From Serinicoccus marinus DSM 15273 (GTDB lineage: Bacteria > Actinomycetota > Actinomycetes > Actinomycetales > Dermatophilaceae), in the NCBI RefSeq assembly GCF_008386315.1, contig NZ_CP043808.1, forward strand, positions 1,550,001 to 1,614,000: 64,000 nucleotides of DNA. The letters are read 5' to 3'. Below are positions 47,855 to 57,839 of the stretch, one piece after another. Position 1 is the first letter of the stretch. Every line of letters begins with the position of its first letter. The notes below the pieces were generated by a model. The model was not told where the DNA came from, made no database searches, and saw only the letters and a list, made by a program, of their open reading frames with translations. Made by a program: the position numbers and the translations under genes.

Positions 47855-48459
47855 TCGCCTCGGTCCGCGGCACGGTCCGCCACGTCGGCCTCGACCACCT
47901 CGTCGTCGAGGTCGGGGGCGTGGGGCTGCTCGTGCACACCACCCCCGAGACCGCCGCCGGGGCGAGCAGCGGCCAGGAGGTCTCGCTCGAGACGACCCTC
48001 GTCGTCCGCGAGGAGTCGCTGACGGTCTACGGCTTCGACGGCCCGGACGCCAAGGCGATCTTCGAGCGGGTGCAGACGGTCAGCGGCGTGGGGCCACGGC
48101 TCGCGCTGGCGATGCTCTCGGTCCACTCGCCCGACGACGTCCGCGCGGCGATCGCCCAGGGCGACCTCGTCGCGCTGACCAAGGTGCCCGGCATCGGCAA
48201 GAAGTCGGCCGAGCGGCTGGTGCTGGAGCTCAAGGACAAGATCCTGGCGGTCGGCGTCGACCCGGGTCTGCCGCAGCGGGCCGCCGGGACTGTCGCCTCC
48301 GCGGACGACGCCGTGCAGAGCCAGGTGCGGGAGGCGCTGCAGGGTCTCGGCTGGACGGCCAAGCAGGCCGACGGCGCGCTCGCCACCGTGACGAAGGACG
48401 AGGCGCCCGCCGACGTCGCCGCGCTGCTGCGCGCGGCCCTCCGGGAGCTGGGCCGGTGA
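47851..48459 (+). CDS. ruvA: Holliday junction branch-migration protein RuvA
   Basis: A 202-residue protein. Domain I is the OB fold ([20 protein letters not shown]), domain II has two helix-hairpin-helix motifs ([16 protein letters not shown] and [19 protein letters not shown]), and domain III (about residues 150-202, [19 protein letters not shown]) contacts RuvB. RuvA tetramers bind the four-way junction. The start is GTG 47851, overlapping ruvC; its stop overlaps the GTG of ruvB (GTGA at both junctions). Confidence 0.96.
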   Translation: MIASVRGTVRHVGLDHLVVEVGGVGLLVHTTPETAAGASSGQEVSLETTLVVREESLTVYGFDGPDAKAIFERVQTVSGVGPRLALAMLSVHSPDDVRAAIAQGDLVALTKVPGIGKKSAERLVLELKDKILAVGVDPGLPQRAAGTVASADDAVQSQVREALQGLGWTAKQADGALATVTKDEAPADVAALLRAALRELGR

Positions 48460-49642
48460 CCGAGGCGGCCGGTCGGCCCGACGACGCCTCCGACGACGAC
48501 CGCTCGTCCGAGGACGGCTCCTACGAGGTCGAGGTGCCGGAGGAGGCGTTCACCGCGGCCGAGCGGGTGGTCGACCCTGCCGGCACCGACGAGGAGCGGC
48601 GGATCGAGGCGGCCCTGCGCCCGCGGCGACTGGCGGAGTTCCCCGGCCAGCGGCGGGTGCGCGACCAGCTCGGGCTCGTGCTCGAGGCGGCCCGGCGTCG
48701 CGGCAGCCCGCCGGACCACGTGCTGCTGTCCGGGCCGCCCGGCCTGGGCAAGACGACGCTCGCGATGATCATCGCCGGCGAGCTGGAGCAGCCGATTCGG
48801 ATCACCAGCGGCCCGGCGATCCAGCACGCCGGGGACCTCGCCGCCGTGCTGTCGTCCCTGGTCGAGGGAGAGGTGCTCTTCCTCGACGAGATCCACCGGA
48901 TGTCGCGGCCGGCCGAGGAGATGCTCTACCTCGCGATGGAGGACTTCCGGGTCGACGTCATCGTGGGCAAGGGCCCGGGCGCGACCGCCATCCCGCTGGA
49001 GCTGCCGCCGTTCACCGTGGTCGGCGCGACCACCCGGGCCGGGCTGCTCCCGGCGCCGCTGCGGGACCGCTTCGGCTTCACCGGGCACCTGGACTACTAC
49101 GCCACCGAGGACCTCGTGGCGATCCTGCACCGCAACGCCGCGCTGCTGGAGATCGAGGCGGACGACCCCGGCATCACCCAGATCGCCTCCCGCTCCCGCG
49201 GCACCCCCCGCATCGCCAACCGGTTGCTCCGGCGGGTGCGGGACTGGGCGCAGGTGCACGGACAGGACGTCGTCGACGAGCCGGCCGCCCGCGCGGCGCT
49301 GGCGCTCTTCGACGTCGACGAGCTCGGCCTGGACCGGCTGGACCGGGCCGTCCTCGATGCGCTCTGCACCCGGTTCGGCGGCGGCCCGGTGGGGCTGTCG
49401 ACGCTCGCGGTCGCGGTGGGCGAGGAGCCGGACACCGTGGAGACGGTGGCCGAGCCCTACCTCGTGCGCGAGGGCTTCATGGTGCGCACCCCCCGCGGCC
49501 GCGCCGCGCCGCGAGCCCGGCCGCCTGGGCCCACCTGGGCCTCACCCCGCCCGCCGGCGCCGGTGGCGGCGTCCCCGGCAGCACCGGCGGCCGCTTCGGC
49601 GCCGACGACGACCCGCCGCAGACGCTCCCGCTCGGCGAGTGA
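48456..49642 (+). CDS. ruvB: Holliday junction branch-migration ATPase RuvB, one frameshift near the 3' end
   Basis: About 395 residues. An acidic N-terminal extension of about 45 residues precedes the AAA+ core: Walker [21 protein letters not shown], Walker [21 protein letters not shown], sensor 1 [20 protein letters not shown] and the arginine-finger region [20 protein letters not shown]. The winged-helix domain has [20 protein letters not shown]. The frame breaks at about 49508 (GCCGCGCCGCGAGCC). With one added base the end reads [17 protein letters not shown] and finishes at TGA 49640-49642. The stop codon is embedded in the first copy of an intergenic hairpin repeat. Confidence 0.95.
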
Positions 49643-49747
49643 CCGTGGAAGTCCTGCCGGGGCAAGATTTCCCCGGTCGGCGGGCATACCGGCAGTGGTG
49701 CTGACCGTGGAAGTCCTGCCGGGGCGTGCATTCGCCGGTCGTTGGGC
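49640..49747. repeat. Two copies of a 40-46-bp hairpin element after ruvB
   Basis: Copies start at 49640 and 49702 with identical TGACCGTGGAAGTCCTGCCG followed by GGGC. The first is an imperfect palindrome: its left arm pairs with GGGGCAAGATTTCCCCGGTCG- like right arm (two mismatches, two G-T pairs). A GGCATAC word lies between the copies. It may terminate ruvCAB transcription. Confidence 0.65.
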
Positions 49748-49804
49748 CTACGGGGGATGGCCAGGGCCGCAATCGAGTGGCGGGGACACGGCACACCGGC
49801 CTCT

Positions 49805-49833
49805 TTGATGGCCCCAGCGGACTCACCTAGACT
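49805..49833 (+). promoter_or_regulatory. Promoter of the yajC-secDF operon
   Basis: TTGATG (49805-49810), 17 bp, TAGACT (49828-49833): a standard housekeeping sigma factor promoter, giving a leader of about 85 nt before yajC. Confidence 0.65.
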
Positions 49834-49926
49834 GCCCCGGGTGCCTGCCGCGCGCCTGGGCGCGGGCGGCGGGACGACGGCGTCGCACCCGGCGCCCCAC
49901 GAGACACGCTTTCGAAGGGTCACTCC

Positions 49927-50313
49927 ATGACACTGGCGACCGGCTCCGCTGCGGGCGCGGGGGGCTCCGGCCTCACGCTGCTCATCCTGGCACTGCCGAT
50001 CATCTTCCTGCTGTTCCTCATGTTCAACCAGCGGCGGCGTGCCCGCTCGGTGAACGAGGCGCAGAGCCAGCTGCAGCCGGGCCAGGAGGTGATGACCACC
50101 TCGGGCATGTTCGGCGTGATCCGCGCGGTCGAGGACGAGGTCATCCACCTCGAGGCCGGGGGAGTGGTGCTGCGGTTCCAGCGGCGGGCCATCCTGCCGA
50201 TGTCGATGGTCGGCTCCCTGGGCGGCCGGCCCGGCCCCGCCGCCACCGACCAGGGCGACGGCGGCACCGCCGACGGCGACACCCCGACCGACACCGACGG
50301 TCCGACCCGATGA
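49927..50313 (+). CDS. yajC: Preprotein translocase subunit YajC
   Basis: A 128-residue single-pass membrane protein: TLLILALPIIFLLFLMFNQR is the membrane anchor, and SQLQPGQEVMTTSGMFGVIR with EDEVIHLEAGGVVLRFQRRA forms the cytoplasmic domain. An acidic Asp/Thr/Gly tail follows. YajC associates with SecDF to support SecYEG export. ATG 49927 follows AAGGGTC. The stop overlaps the secD ATG (ATGA). Confidence 0.93.
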   Translation: MTLATGSAAGAGGSGLTLLILALPIIFLLFLMFNQRRRARSVNEAQSQLQPGQEVMTTSGMFGVIRAVEDEVIHLEAGGVVLRFQRRAILPMSMVGSLGGRPGPAATDQGDGGTADGDTPTDTDGPTR

Positions 50314-52301
50314 CGACCTCGACCCCGGCGCCCCGCCGGGACGAGGACCTGCCCGGAGCGGGTGAGGCGAGCGGTCGGCGCCAGCGCCGCTCCGGCGGCG
50401 GACGCCGGTCCGGGGGCCAGCGCAGCGCCCGCATCCGGGGCCCGCTGCGCACCCTGCTCAGCCTCCTCGTGATCACCGTGCTGCTCTTCGGCGGCATCGG
50501 CGCGGCGCGGCTGTGGGCCGAGCCTGCGGCCTCGCTGACCCCGCAGCTCGGCCTCGACCTCGCCGGTGGCCGCCAGATCGTCATGGAGCCGCTCACCGAG
50601 GACGGCACCAACGTCTCCGCCGAGCAGCTCGACCAGGCCATCGACATCATCCGCCGCCGCGTCGACGGCGGTGGGGTCACCGAGGCCGAGGTCACCCGCC
50701 AGGGCCAGAACGTCTCCGTGGCCATCCCCGGCAACCCGACCCCGGATCAGGTGGAGGCGCTCAGCCGCTCCTCGCAGCTCCGATTCCGTCCGGTGCTCGT
50801 GGCCCAGTTCACGGCGCCGGAGATGGAGATGCCGGAGCAGCGCACCCTGCCGCTGCCGCCCAGCCTCATCGAGGAGCAGCTCGAGGAGTTCGAGCAGCAG
50901 CAGCAGGACGCGCAGGAGGACTCCGAGACGCAGGACAGCGTGGAAGAGGGCACGAGCGACGAGGCGGAGCAGACCGAGGAGAACCGCGGCGGCACCCGGC
51001 TGCCCAGCTCCGGCAGCGACGACGCGCCCGCCACCGAGGCGCCCGGCGTCCCCGCGGAGGACGGCTCCGACAGCACCGCACCGCCGGTCCAGGAGGGCGA
51101 GCTGCCGGCGGCGAGCGACCCCTCGAGCCTGGCCCAGATCACGCCCGAGCTCCAGGAGGAGTTCAGCGCCCTGGACTGTGCCGCCGAGGGCGTCGCCACG
51201 CAGGTCGCCGCGGCCCCGACCGACCAGCCGACCGTGGCCTGCACCGTCGAGGGCGATGAGAAGTTCATCCTCGGGCCCGTCGAGCTCACCGGCAGCAGCG
51301 TCACCGACGCCACCGCCGGCCCGGAGACGGTCCAGGGCGGCGCGGTGACCGGCCGCTGGCAGGTCGTGCTCACCTTCGACGGGGAGGGCGGCCAGACGTT
51401 CGCCGAGATCACCTCCCGGCTCTACGGCTACCCGCAGGGCGAGGCGCAGAACCGCTTCGCGACGGTCCTGGACGGGCAGGTCATCACCGCCCCCACCGTC
51501 AACGGCGTCATCTCCGGCGGCACCGCCACGATCTCCGGCGACTTCACCCCGGAGGAGTCGCAGTCGCTGGCCAACCAGCTGAAGTTCGGTGCGCTGCCGC
51601 TGAGCTTCGAGGTGCAGACCTCGGAGCAGATCAGCCCCACCCTCGGCGGGGAGCAGCTGCGCTACGGCGTCATCGCCGGGATCATCGGGCTGCTGCTCGT
51701 CTTCGCCTACATGCTGGTGCAGTACCACGCGCTCGGCCTGGTCGCCATCGGCTCGCTGGTCGTGGCGGCGCTGCTCGCCTACGGCTCGGTGACGCTGCTC
51801 GGGTGGGCCAACAACTTCCGGCTGACCATGGCCGGGGTGACCGGTCTCATCGTCGCGATCGGCATCACCGCGGACAGCTTCATCGTCTACTTCGAGCGCA
51901 TCCGGGACGAGGTGCGCGCCGGACGGCCGCTGCGGTATGCCGTCGACACCGGCTGGGAGCGGGCCCGCCGCACGCTCATCATCTCCGACGTGGTGAACCT
52001 CATCGCGGCGACCGTGCTCTACCTCCTCTCGGAGTCGGGCGTCAAGGCCTTCGCCTTCGCGCTCGGGCTGACCACGATCATCGACCTCGTGGTGGTCTTC
52101 ATGTTCACCCACCCGCTGGTGAGCATCCTGGCCAACACCCGCTTCTTCGGCGAGGGCAAGAAGTGGTCCGGTATGGAGCCGGAGCGGCTGGGCGCCAAGC
52201 GCTCGGCCTACCTGGGCCGGGGACGCGTGCGGGAGCCCGAGGTCATCACCCCCGGGCGCAGACGGCATACCCGTGAAGAACTGGAAGGCGGTGTGGTCTG
52301 A
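50310..52301 (+). CDS. secD: Protein translocase subunit SecD
   Basis: A 663-residue member of the SecDF proton-driven export motor. A basic N-terminus precedes the first membrane segment LRTLLSLLVITVLLFGG. The P1 head region starts TPQLGLDLAGGRQIVMEPL and includes IDIIRRRVDGGGVTEAEV. The insertion between about residues 180 and 280 is unusually rich in Gln, Glu and Pro and looks disordered. The C-terminal five-helix bundle contains GIIGLLLVFAYMLVQYHALG, GVTGLIVAIGITADSFIVYF (with the conserved Asp for proton transfer) and DLVVVFMFTHPLVSILANT. The stop overlaps the ATG of secF (TGATG). Confidence 0.95.
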   Translation: MTTSTPAPRRDEDLPGAGEASGRRQRRSGGGRRSGGQRSARIRGPLRTLLSLLVITVLLFGGIGAARLWAEPAASLTPQLGLDLAGGRQIVMEPLTEDGTNVSAEQLDQAIDIIRRRVDGGGVTEAEVTRQGQNVSVAIPGNPTPDQVEALSRSSQLRFRPVLVAQFTAPEMEMPEQRTLPLPPSLIEEQLEEFEQQQQDAQEDSETQDSVEEGTSDEAEQTEENRGGTRLPSSGSDDAPATEAPGVPAEDGSDSTAPPVQEGELPAASDPSSLAQITPELQEEFSALDCAAEGVATQVAAAPTDQPTVACTVEGDEKFILGPVELTGSSVTDATAGPETVQGGAVTGRWQVVLTFDGEGGQTFAEITSRLYGYPQGEAQNRFATVLDGQVITAPTVNGVISGGTATISGDFTPEESQSLANQLKFGALPLSFEVQTSEQISPTLGGEQLRYGVIAGIIGLLLVFAYMLVQYHALGLVAIGSLVVAALLAYGSVTLLGWANNFRLTMAGVTGLIVAIGITADSFIVYFERIRDEVRAGRPLRYAVDTGWERARRTLIISDVVNLIAATVLYLLSESGVKAFAFALGLTTIIDLVVVFMFTHPLVSILANTRFFGEGKKWSGMEPERLGAKRSAYLGRGRVREPEVITPGRRRHTREELEGGVV

Positions 52302-53513
52302 TGTCGCGCTTCTCCCGCCTCGGCAACGACCTCTACTCCGGCGCACGGTCCTACGACATCGTCGGCCGCCGGATGTTCTGGTACCTCCTGTCCGCGGTCC
52401 TCATCGCGGTCTCCCTGACCGGCCTGCTGGGCCGTGGCCTCAACTTCGGCATCGAGTTCAGCGGCGGCTCCGAGCTGCGGGTGAGCCAGGTCAGTGCCCA
52501 GCAGATGGAGGACTACGAGCAGCGCGCCGGCGACATCATCGAGGAGGTCGCCCCGGGCGGCACCACGACGATCACGCAGATCGGGGACTCCACCGTCCGC
52601 GTCCAGACCGGCGAGCTGGAGAGCTCGGAGGCCGAGACCGCCCGCGGCGACCTCGCCGACGAGTTCGGGGTGGACGTCGCCGACGTCACCAGCTCCTTCG
52701 TCGGGCCCTCCTGGGGCGAGACCGTCACCAACCGGGCGCTCATCGCGCTGGCGGTCTTCCTCGCGCTGGTGACGCTGGTCCTGACGCTCTACTTCCACAC
52801 CTGGAAGATGGCGGTCGCCGCGCTGGTCGCCCTCATCCACGACGTGCTCTTCACCGTGGGCATCTACGCCCTCATCGGGATCGAGGTCTCGCCGGCGTCG
52901 GTCATCGGCTTCCTCACGATCCTCGGGTACTCGATCTACGACACCATCGTCGTCTTCGACAAGGTGCGGGAGAACACCGAGCACGCCTTCGAGACCAAGC
53001 GGCAGACCTTCGGCGAGGCGGCGAACCAGGCGGTCAACCAGACCCTGGTGCGCTCGATCAACACCTCGCGTCGTGGCGCTGCTGCCGGTCGCGGTCATCC
53101 TCGTCGTGGGCGTGACCCTGATCGGTCCGGGCACCCTGGTCGACCTCGCCTGGGCGCTGTTCATCGGCATCGCGGTCGGCACCTTCTCCTCGATCTTCAT
53201 CGCCACGCCGCTGCTCGTGCACCTGCGCGAGGGCGAGCTGACGATCCGTCGCCACGACGCCCAGGTCACCAAGCGCCGTGCCCGGCAGGACGCCCGCGCG
53301 GCCCAGCGCGGCCGGGACCTGGACGAGGACGACGTCGAGGAGGGGTCGGACGAGGCCGACGGCGCGCTCGTGGGTGCCGACGCCACGACGGCCACGACGT
53401 CGGCGTCGAGGTCGGAGGGGACGAGCACCGGCCCGGCCCAGGGCCGGCAGCTGCACCCGTATGCCCAGCGCGGCCCGCGTAACCAGCCCAAGCGCAAGCG
53501 GCGCACCCGCTGA
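52301..53513 (+). CDS. secF: Protein translocase subunit SecF, one frameshift
   Basis: About 404 residues. RRMFWYLLSAVLIAVSLTGL is the first membrane segment, NFGIEFSGGSELRVSQ starts the periplasmic part, and the SecF core is ALIHDVLFTVGIYALIGIEV, FLTILGYSIYDTIVVFDKVR and AANQAVNQTLVRSINTS. There the frame changes at about 53069 owing to one extra C; the next frame continues VALLPVAVILVVGVTL and FSSIFIATPLLVHLREGE. A basic and acidic low-complexity tail of about 100 residues ends the protein. It works with SecD as one complex. Confidence 0.93.
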
Positions 53514-53533
53514 CCCCCGAGGAGCTCCCCGCC

Positions 53534-54070
53534 ATGGCCGATCCCGATCCCCGGCTCGCCGCCGACGTGCTCGCCGGGATGCGCGACATCCCGGACTTCC
53601 CGGAGGAGGGCGTGGTCTTCAAGGACTTCACGCCGGTGCTGCTCGACCGCGGGCTGCGTGACCGGATCGTCGAGGACACCGTCGAGCGCCGCCGCGGCCA
53701 GGTGGACGTGGTGGCCGGCATCGAGGCCCGTGGGTTCATCCTCGGGGCGATGATCGCGCACGAGCTCGGTGTCGGCTTCGTGCCGGTGCGCAAGGGCGGC
53801 AAGCTGCCGGCCGCGGTGCACAGCCAGTCCTACACGCTGGAGTACGGCACGGCCACCCTCGAGATCCACCAGGACGCCGTCTCGCACCACGAGCGGGTGC
53901 TCGTCGTCGACGACGTGCTCGCGACCGGCGGGACGTTGGCCGCGACCTGCGAGCTCATCGAGCGCTGCGGCGCGAGCGTCGCGGCCATCGAGCTCGTCCT
54001 CGAGATCGAGGAGCTGGCGGGCCGGGACAAGCTCACCGGCTACGACCTGCACTGCCTCACCAGCGTCTGA
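53534..54070 (+). CDS. apt: Adenine phosphoribosyltransferase
   Basis: A 178-residue type I phosphoribosyltransferase that salvages adenine to AMP. The N-terminal signature is [20 protein letters not shown], the hood region has [20 protein letters not shown] and [20 protein letters not shown], and the PRPP-binding loop is [20 protein letters not shown]. It sits 20 nt after secF and before relA, the standard secDF-apt-relA order of actinobacteria. Confidence 0.96.
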   Translation: MADPDPRLAADVLAGMRDIPDFPEEGVVFKDFTPVLLDRGLRDRIVEDTVERRRGQVDVVAGIEARGFILGAMIAHELGVGFVPVRKGGKLPAAVHSQSYTLEYGTATLEIHQDAVSHHERVLVVDDVLATGGTLAATCELIERCGASVAAIELVLEIEELAGRDKLTGYDLHCLTSV

Positions 54071-54146
54071 GCAGCCCTGGGGACCCGGCCTCGATCCGCG
54101 GGTCTCTTGCTGGTCACCGGCGTGCTGTGGACCGGTCCGCACCACC

Positions 54147-54152
54147 TATGAT
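54147..54152 (+). promoter_or_regulatory. -10 box (TATGAT), leaderless-type, of relA
   Basis: TATGAT ends 6 nt before ATG 54159. It is close to the TATAAT consensus and lies in a gap of 88 nt after apt. Confidence 0.55.
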
Positions 54153-54158
54153 CTGTCC

Positions 54159-56498
54159 ATGAACGAGCCGGCCGCGAGCACGCCCCCCGCCCGGGTGGGT
54201 GGTGGCCTGCGGCCGCGCTGGGCCCGGCTGGGCGGCACGCGGGCCTCGACCAACCCGGCGCTGGAGCCGCTGCTGCGCTCGGTGCGGGCGACCCACCCCA
54301 AGGCCGACCTGGCGCTCATCGAACGCGCCTACGCCGTCGCCGACGAGATGCACAAGGGCCAGCAGCGCAAGAGCGGCGACGCCTACATCACCCACCCGCT
54401 CGCCGTGGCGACGATCCTCGCCGAGCTGGGCATGACACCCTCGACCATCGCGGCGGCGCTGCTGCACGACACCGTGGAGGACACGCCATACTCCCTGGCG
54501 CAGCTGCGCAAGGACTTCGGCGACGAGATCGCGATGATGGTCGACGGCGTCACCAAGCTGGACAAGGTGACCTACGGCGACGCCGCCCAGGCCGAGACGG
54601 TGCGCAAGATGGTCGTGGCGATGGCGCGCGACATCCGGGTGCTGGTCATCAAGCTCGCCGACCGGCTGCACAACGCCCGCACCTGGCGCTACGTCTCGGC
54701 CGAGAGCGCCGCCCGCAAGGCGGGGGAGACGCTGGAGATCTACGCTCCGCTCGCGCACCGGCTGGGGATGAACACCATCAAGTGGGAGCTGGAGGACCTC
54801 TCCTTCGCCCAGCTCTACCCCAAGGTCTACGACGAGATCGTGCGGATGGTCGCCGACCGTGCACCGGCGCGCGAGGAGATGCTCTCCCGCATCCGCGGTG
54901 AGATCGGTGACGAGCTGCACGGGGCCAAGATCCGGGCCACGGTGACCGGGCGGCCCAAGCACTACTACTCGGTCTACCAGAAGATGATCGTGCGGGGGCA
55001 CGACTTCGACAAGATCTACGACCTGGTCGGCGTGCGCGTGCTCGTCGAGTCCATCCAGGACTGCTACGCGGTGCTCGGCGCCCTGCACAACCGGTGGAAC
55101 CCGGTGCCGGGGCGGTTCAAGGACTACATCGCGATGCCGAAGTTCAACATGTACCAGTCGCTGCACACGACCGTGATCGGGCCGAGCGGCAAGCCGGTGG
55201 AGATCCAGATCCGCACCTACCAGATGCACCGCCGGGCGGAGTACGGCGTCGCCGCGCACTGGAAGTACAAGGAGCAGAGCCCGGACGGCACCAAGGCCGT
55301 CGCCGGTCCCGACGGGGCGCCTGGCGCACTGGAGGGTATGCAGTGGCTCCGGCAGCTCATCGACTGGCAGCAGGAGACCTCCGACCCCGGCGAGTTCCTC
55401 GACTCGCTGCGCTTCGAGATGGGCGCCGCCGAGGTCTACGTCTTCACCCCGGACGGCGACGTCATGGCGCTGCCCGCCGGTGCGACCCCGGTCGACTTCG
55501 CCTACGCCGTGCACACCGAGGTCGGGCATCGCTGCGTGGGTGGTCGGGTCAACGGCAAGCTCGCCCCGCTGGACTCCGAGCTGGGCAACGGTGACGTCTG
55601 CGAGATCATCACGAGCAAGGCCCAGGACGCCGGGCCCAGCCGCGACTGGCTGACCTTCGTCAAGAGCCCCCGGGCGCGCAACAAGATCCGGCAGTGGTTC
55701 ACCCGCGAGCGCCGCGAGGAGATGGTCGACTCCGGCAAGGACGAGATCGCCAAGGTGCTGCGCAAGCAGAACGCCCCGCTGCAGCGGCTCATGCGGCACG
55801 ACACGCTGACGGCCGTGGCGCAGGGCCTGAATTACAAGGACATCGACGGGCTCTTCGCCGCCGTCGGCGAGGGGCACGTCTCGGCGCAGCACGTCGTCAA
55901 GCAGCTGCTGGCGACGCTCGGCGGCGAGGACGGCACCGAGGAGGACCTGGCCGAGGCGGTGCGGCCGCGCCGCGGCCGGATCGCGCAGGCCGACCCCGGG
56001 GTCACGGTCGTGGGCGCGGACGACGTCTGGGTCAAGATCGCCCGGTGCTGCACGCCGGTGCCCGGCGACCCGATCCTCGGCTTCGTCACCCACGGCAAGG
56101 GGGTGTCGGTGCACCGCACCGACTGCACCAACGCCGCGGAGCTGCAGAGCAAGTCGCCCGAGCGCATCATCCGGGTGGCCTGGGCACCGACGGCGAGCAG
56201 CCTGTTCCTCGTCAACATGCAGGTGGAGGCCCTGGACCGGTCGGCCCTGCTGTCCGACATCACCCGGGTGCTCTCCGAGCAGCACGTCAACATCCTGTCC
56301 GCGTCGGTGCAGACCAACCGGGACCGGGTGGCGCTGAGCAAGTTCACCTTCGAGATGGCCGATCCCTCGCACCTGGAGTCGGTGCTGCGGGCCGTCCGGC
56401 GCATCCCGGCCGTCCTCGACGCCTACCGGGTCACGGGCACGACGAGCACCGACCCGCACCGCCGGGAGGCTTCCGAGCCCTCCCCGTCGGCGTCCTGA
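54159..56498 (+). CDS. relA: Bifunctional (p)ppGpp synthetase/hydrolase (Rel)
   Basis: A 779-residue long RSH protein. The hydrolase domain keeps its HD signature in [14 protein letters not shown] and [14 protein letters not shown], and [20 protein letters not shown]. The synthetase domain has [60 protein letters not shown] and [15 protein letters not shown]. The TGS domain ([20 protein letters not shown]), a zinc-finger-like part ([16 protein letters not shown]) and an ACT domain at the end ([20 protein letters not shown]) complete it. Both catalytic halves look intact, as in the single Rel of actinobacteria. The preceding open frame is an out-of-frame continuation through apt and is rejected. 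Confidence 0.96.
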   Translation: MNEPAASTPPARVGGGLRPRWARLGGTRASTNPALEPLLRSVRATHPKADLALIERAYAVADEMHKGQQRKSGDAYITHPLAVATILAELGMTPSTIAAALLHDTVEDTPYSLAQLRKDFGDEIAMMVDGVTKLDKVTYGDAAQAETVRKMVVAMARDIRVLVIKLADRLHNARTWRYVSAESAARKAGETLEIYAPLAHRLGMNTIKWELEDLSFAQLYPKVYDEIVRMVADRAPAREEMLSRIRGEIGDELHGAKIRATVTGRPKHYYSVYQKMIVRGHDFDKIYDLVGVRVLVESIQDCYAVLGALHNRWNPVPGRFKDYIAMPKFNMYQSLHTTVIGPSGKPVEIQIRTYQMHRRAEYGVAAHWKYKEQSPDGTKAVAGPDGAPGALEGMQWLRQLIDWQQETSDPGEFLDSLRFEMGAAEVYVFTPDGDVMALPAGATPVDFAYAVHTEVGHRCVGGRVNGKLAPLDSELGNGDVCEIITSKAQDAGPSRDWLTFVKSPRARNKIRQWFTRERREEMVDSGKDEIAKVLRKQNAPLQRLMRHDTLTAVAQGLNYKDIDGLFAAVGEGHVSAQHVVKQLLATLGGEDGTEEDLAEAVRPRRGRIAQADPGVTVVGADDVWVKIARCCTPVPGDPILGFVTHGKGVSVHRTDCTNAAELQSKSPERIIRVAWAPTASSLFLVNMQVEALDRSALLSDITRVLSEQHVNILSASVQTNRDRVALSKFTFEMADPSHLESVLRAVRRIPAVLDAYRVTGTTSTDPHRREASEPSPSAS

Positions 56499-56507
56499 CC
56501 GGGCGCC

Positions 56508-57839
56508 TCAGGCGGGGGAGAGGAAGGCGGCCAGGGCTGCGGCATACCCCGCCTGGTCGAGGGTCCCGCAGACCTCCCGGGTGGAGTGCATCGAGAGCAC
56601 CGGCGCGCCGAAGTCGACCGTCGTCGCACCGGTGAGGGCCGAGGTCATCGGGCCCACGGTGGAGCCGCAGGGCAGGTCCGAGCGGGTGACGAAGGTCTGC
56701 ATCGGCACCCCCGCCTGCTCGCAGGCCAGGGTGAAGGCGGCCGCGCCGACGGAGTCGGTGGCGTAGCGCAGGTTGGTGTTGACCTTGAGCACGGGGCCAC
56801 CGTTCATGAGGATCGGGTGACCCGGCTCGTGGCGCTCGGCATAGTTGGGGTGCGTGGCGTGCGCCATGTCGCCGGAGGCGATGACCGAGCCGGCCAGCGC
56901 GCGCCAGTAGTCCTCACGGGTGCCCCCGGCGGCCAGCACGATCCGCTCCAGCCAGGACGGCAGGAAGGTCGACTGCGCCCCGCGCTCGGAGGTGCTGCCC
57001 ACCTCCTCGTGGTCGAAGAGCACGACGACCGGCACCGAGGCGGCCTCGCCGGGAGCGGCGACCGCCTGCAGCAGCGCCCGCACCGCGGCATACGACGTGG
57101 CGAGGTTGTCCAGGCGTGCCGACGCCACCAGCTCGCCCTCGCCGCCGATGCGGCGGGCGGGGGTGAGGTCGTGGGTCATGGCGTCGAAGCCCAGCAGGTC
57201 CTCGGGCGCGACGTCGACCTGACCCGCGAGCCAGTCCCGGAAGGTCGACGCCTCCGTGCCGGTGCTCCAGTGCGGGGCGAGGTGGTCCTGGTCGTTGAGC
57301 TTCAGGCCCTCGCTGCGCACGGTGCGGTCGAGGTGGATGGCGAGCTGGGAGACCCGCAGCAGCGGGTCGTCACAGCGCCACAGCAGCTGGCTGATCCCGT
57401 GCGGCGCCGTGGCGTCACGGACCGCGACGCGGCCGGAGAGCCCGAGGTCCCGGTCCAGCCAGGAGTGGGTCAGCGCGCCGCCGTAGACCTCGACGCCGAG
57501 CATCTGCCACCCGGCACGGGTCCAGTCCGGCTGCGGCTTGATCCGCAGGTTCGGGGAGTCGGTGTGCGCCCCCACCACGCGGTATGCCGTGTGCGCCGGC
57601 CGGTCCGCGGGCAGGTGGGCGGTGGACCAGGAGATGAGCGACCCGCCGCGCCGGACGACGTAGTGGCCCGGGGAGGACGGGGTCGGCGAGGTCTCGTCGA
57701 GCTCGGTGAAACCGGCGTCGGTGAGGAGCTGCTGCGCGGCGTGCACCGCGTGGAACGGCGAGGGCGAGGCGTCGAGGTAGGCGCACAGGCCCTCGGCGAC
57801 CTCGCTCACCTGGGTCGCGAGGCGGGTGAGGCTGCTCAC
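56508..57839 (-). CDS. M18 family aspartyl aminopeptidase
   Basis: A 443-residue zinc metallopeptidase. Metal ligands are visible in VVGAHTDSPNLRIKPQP (His, Asp), VVVLFDHEEVGSTSERGAQS (Glu-Glu, Asp) and the C-terminal APVLSMHSTREVCGTLD (His). TEASTFRDWLAG and ARLDNLATSYAAVRALL are further family blocks. M18 enzymes remove N-terminal acidic residues as large cytosolic complexes. The frame is open to 57872, but GTG 57839 overlaps the stop of the DUF349 gene (GTGA), indicating coupling and the true start. Confidence 0.9.
   Translation of the reverse strand: MSSLTRLATQVSEVAEGLCAYLDASPSPFHAVHAAQQLLTDAGFTELDETSPTPSSPGHYVVRRGGSLISWSTAHLPADRPAHTAYRVVGAHTDSPNLRIKPQPDWTRAGWQMLGVEVYGGALTHSWLDRDLGLSGRVAVRDATAPHGISQLLWRCDDPLLRVSQLAIHLDRTVRSEGLKLNDQDHLAPHWSTGTEASTFRDWLAGQVDVAPEDLLGFDAMTHDLTPARRIGGEGELVASARLDNLATSYAAVRALLQAVAAPGEAASVPVVVLFDHEEVGSTSERGAQSTFLPSWLERIVLAAGGTREDYWRALAGSVIASGDMAHATHPNYAERHEPGHPILMNGGPVLKVNTNLRYATDSVGAAAFTLACEQAGVPMQTFVTRSDLPCGSTVGPMTSALTGATTVDFGAPVLSMHSTREVCGTLDQAGYAAALAAFLSPA

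Noticed and set aside
49920..52346. 808-residue minus-strand open frame opposite yajC-secD
   Set aside because: Antisense shadow of secD, with low-complexity Gly/Arg/Asp sequence and no domain.
54114..56459. 781-residue minus-strand open frame opposite relA
   Set aside because: Antisense shadow; relA on the plus strand is complete with all RSH motifs.
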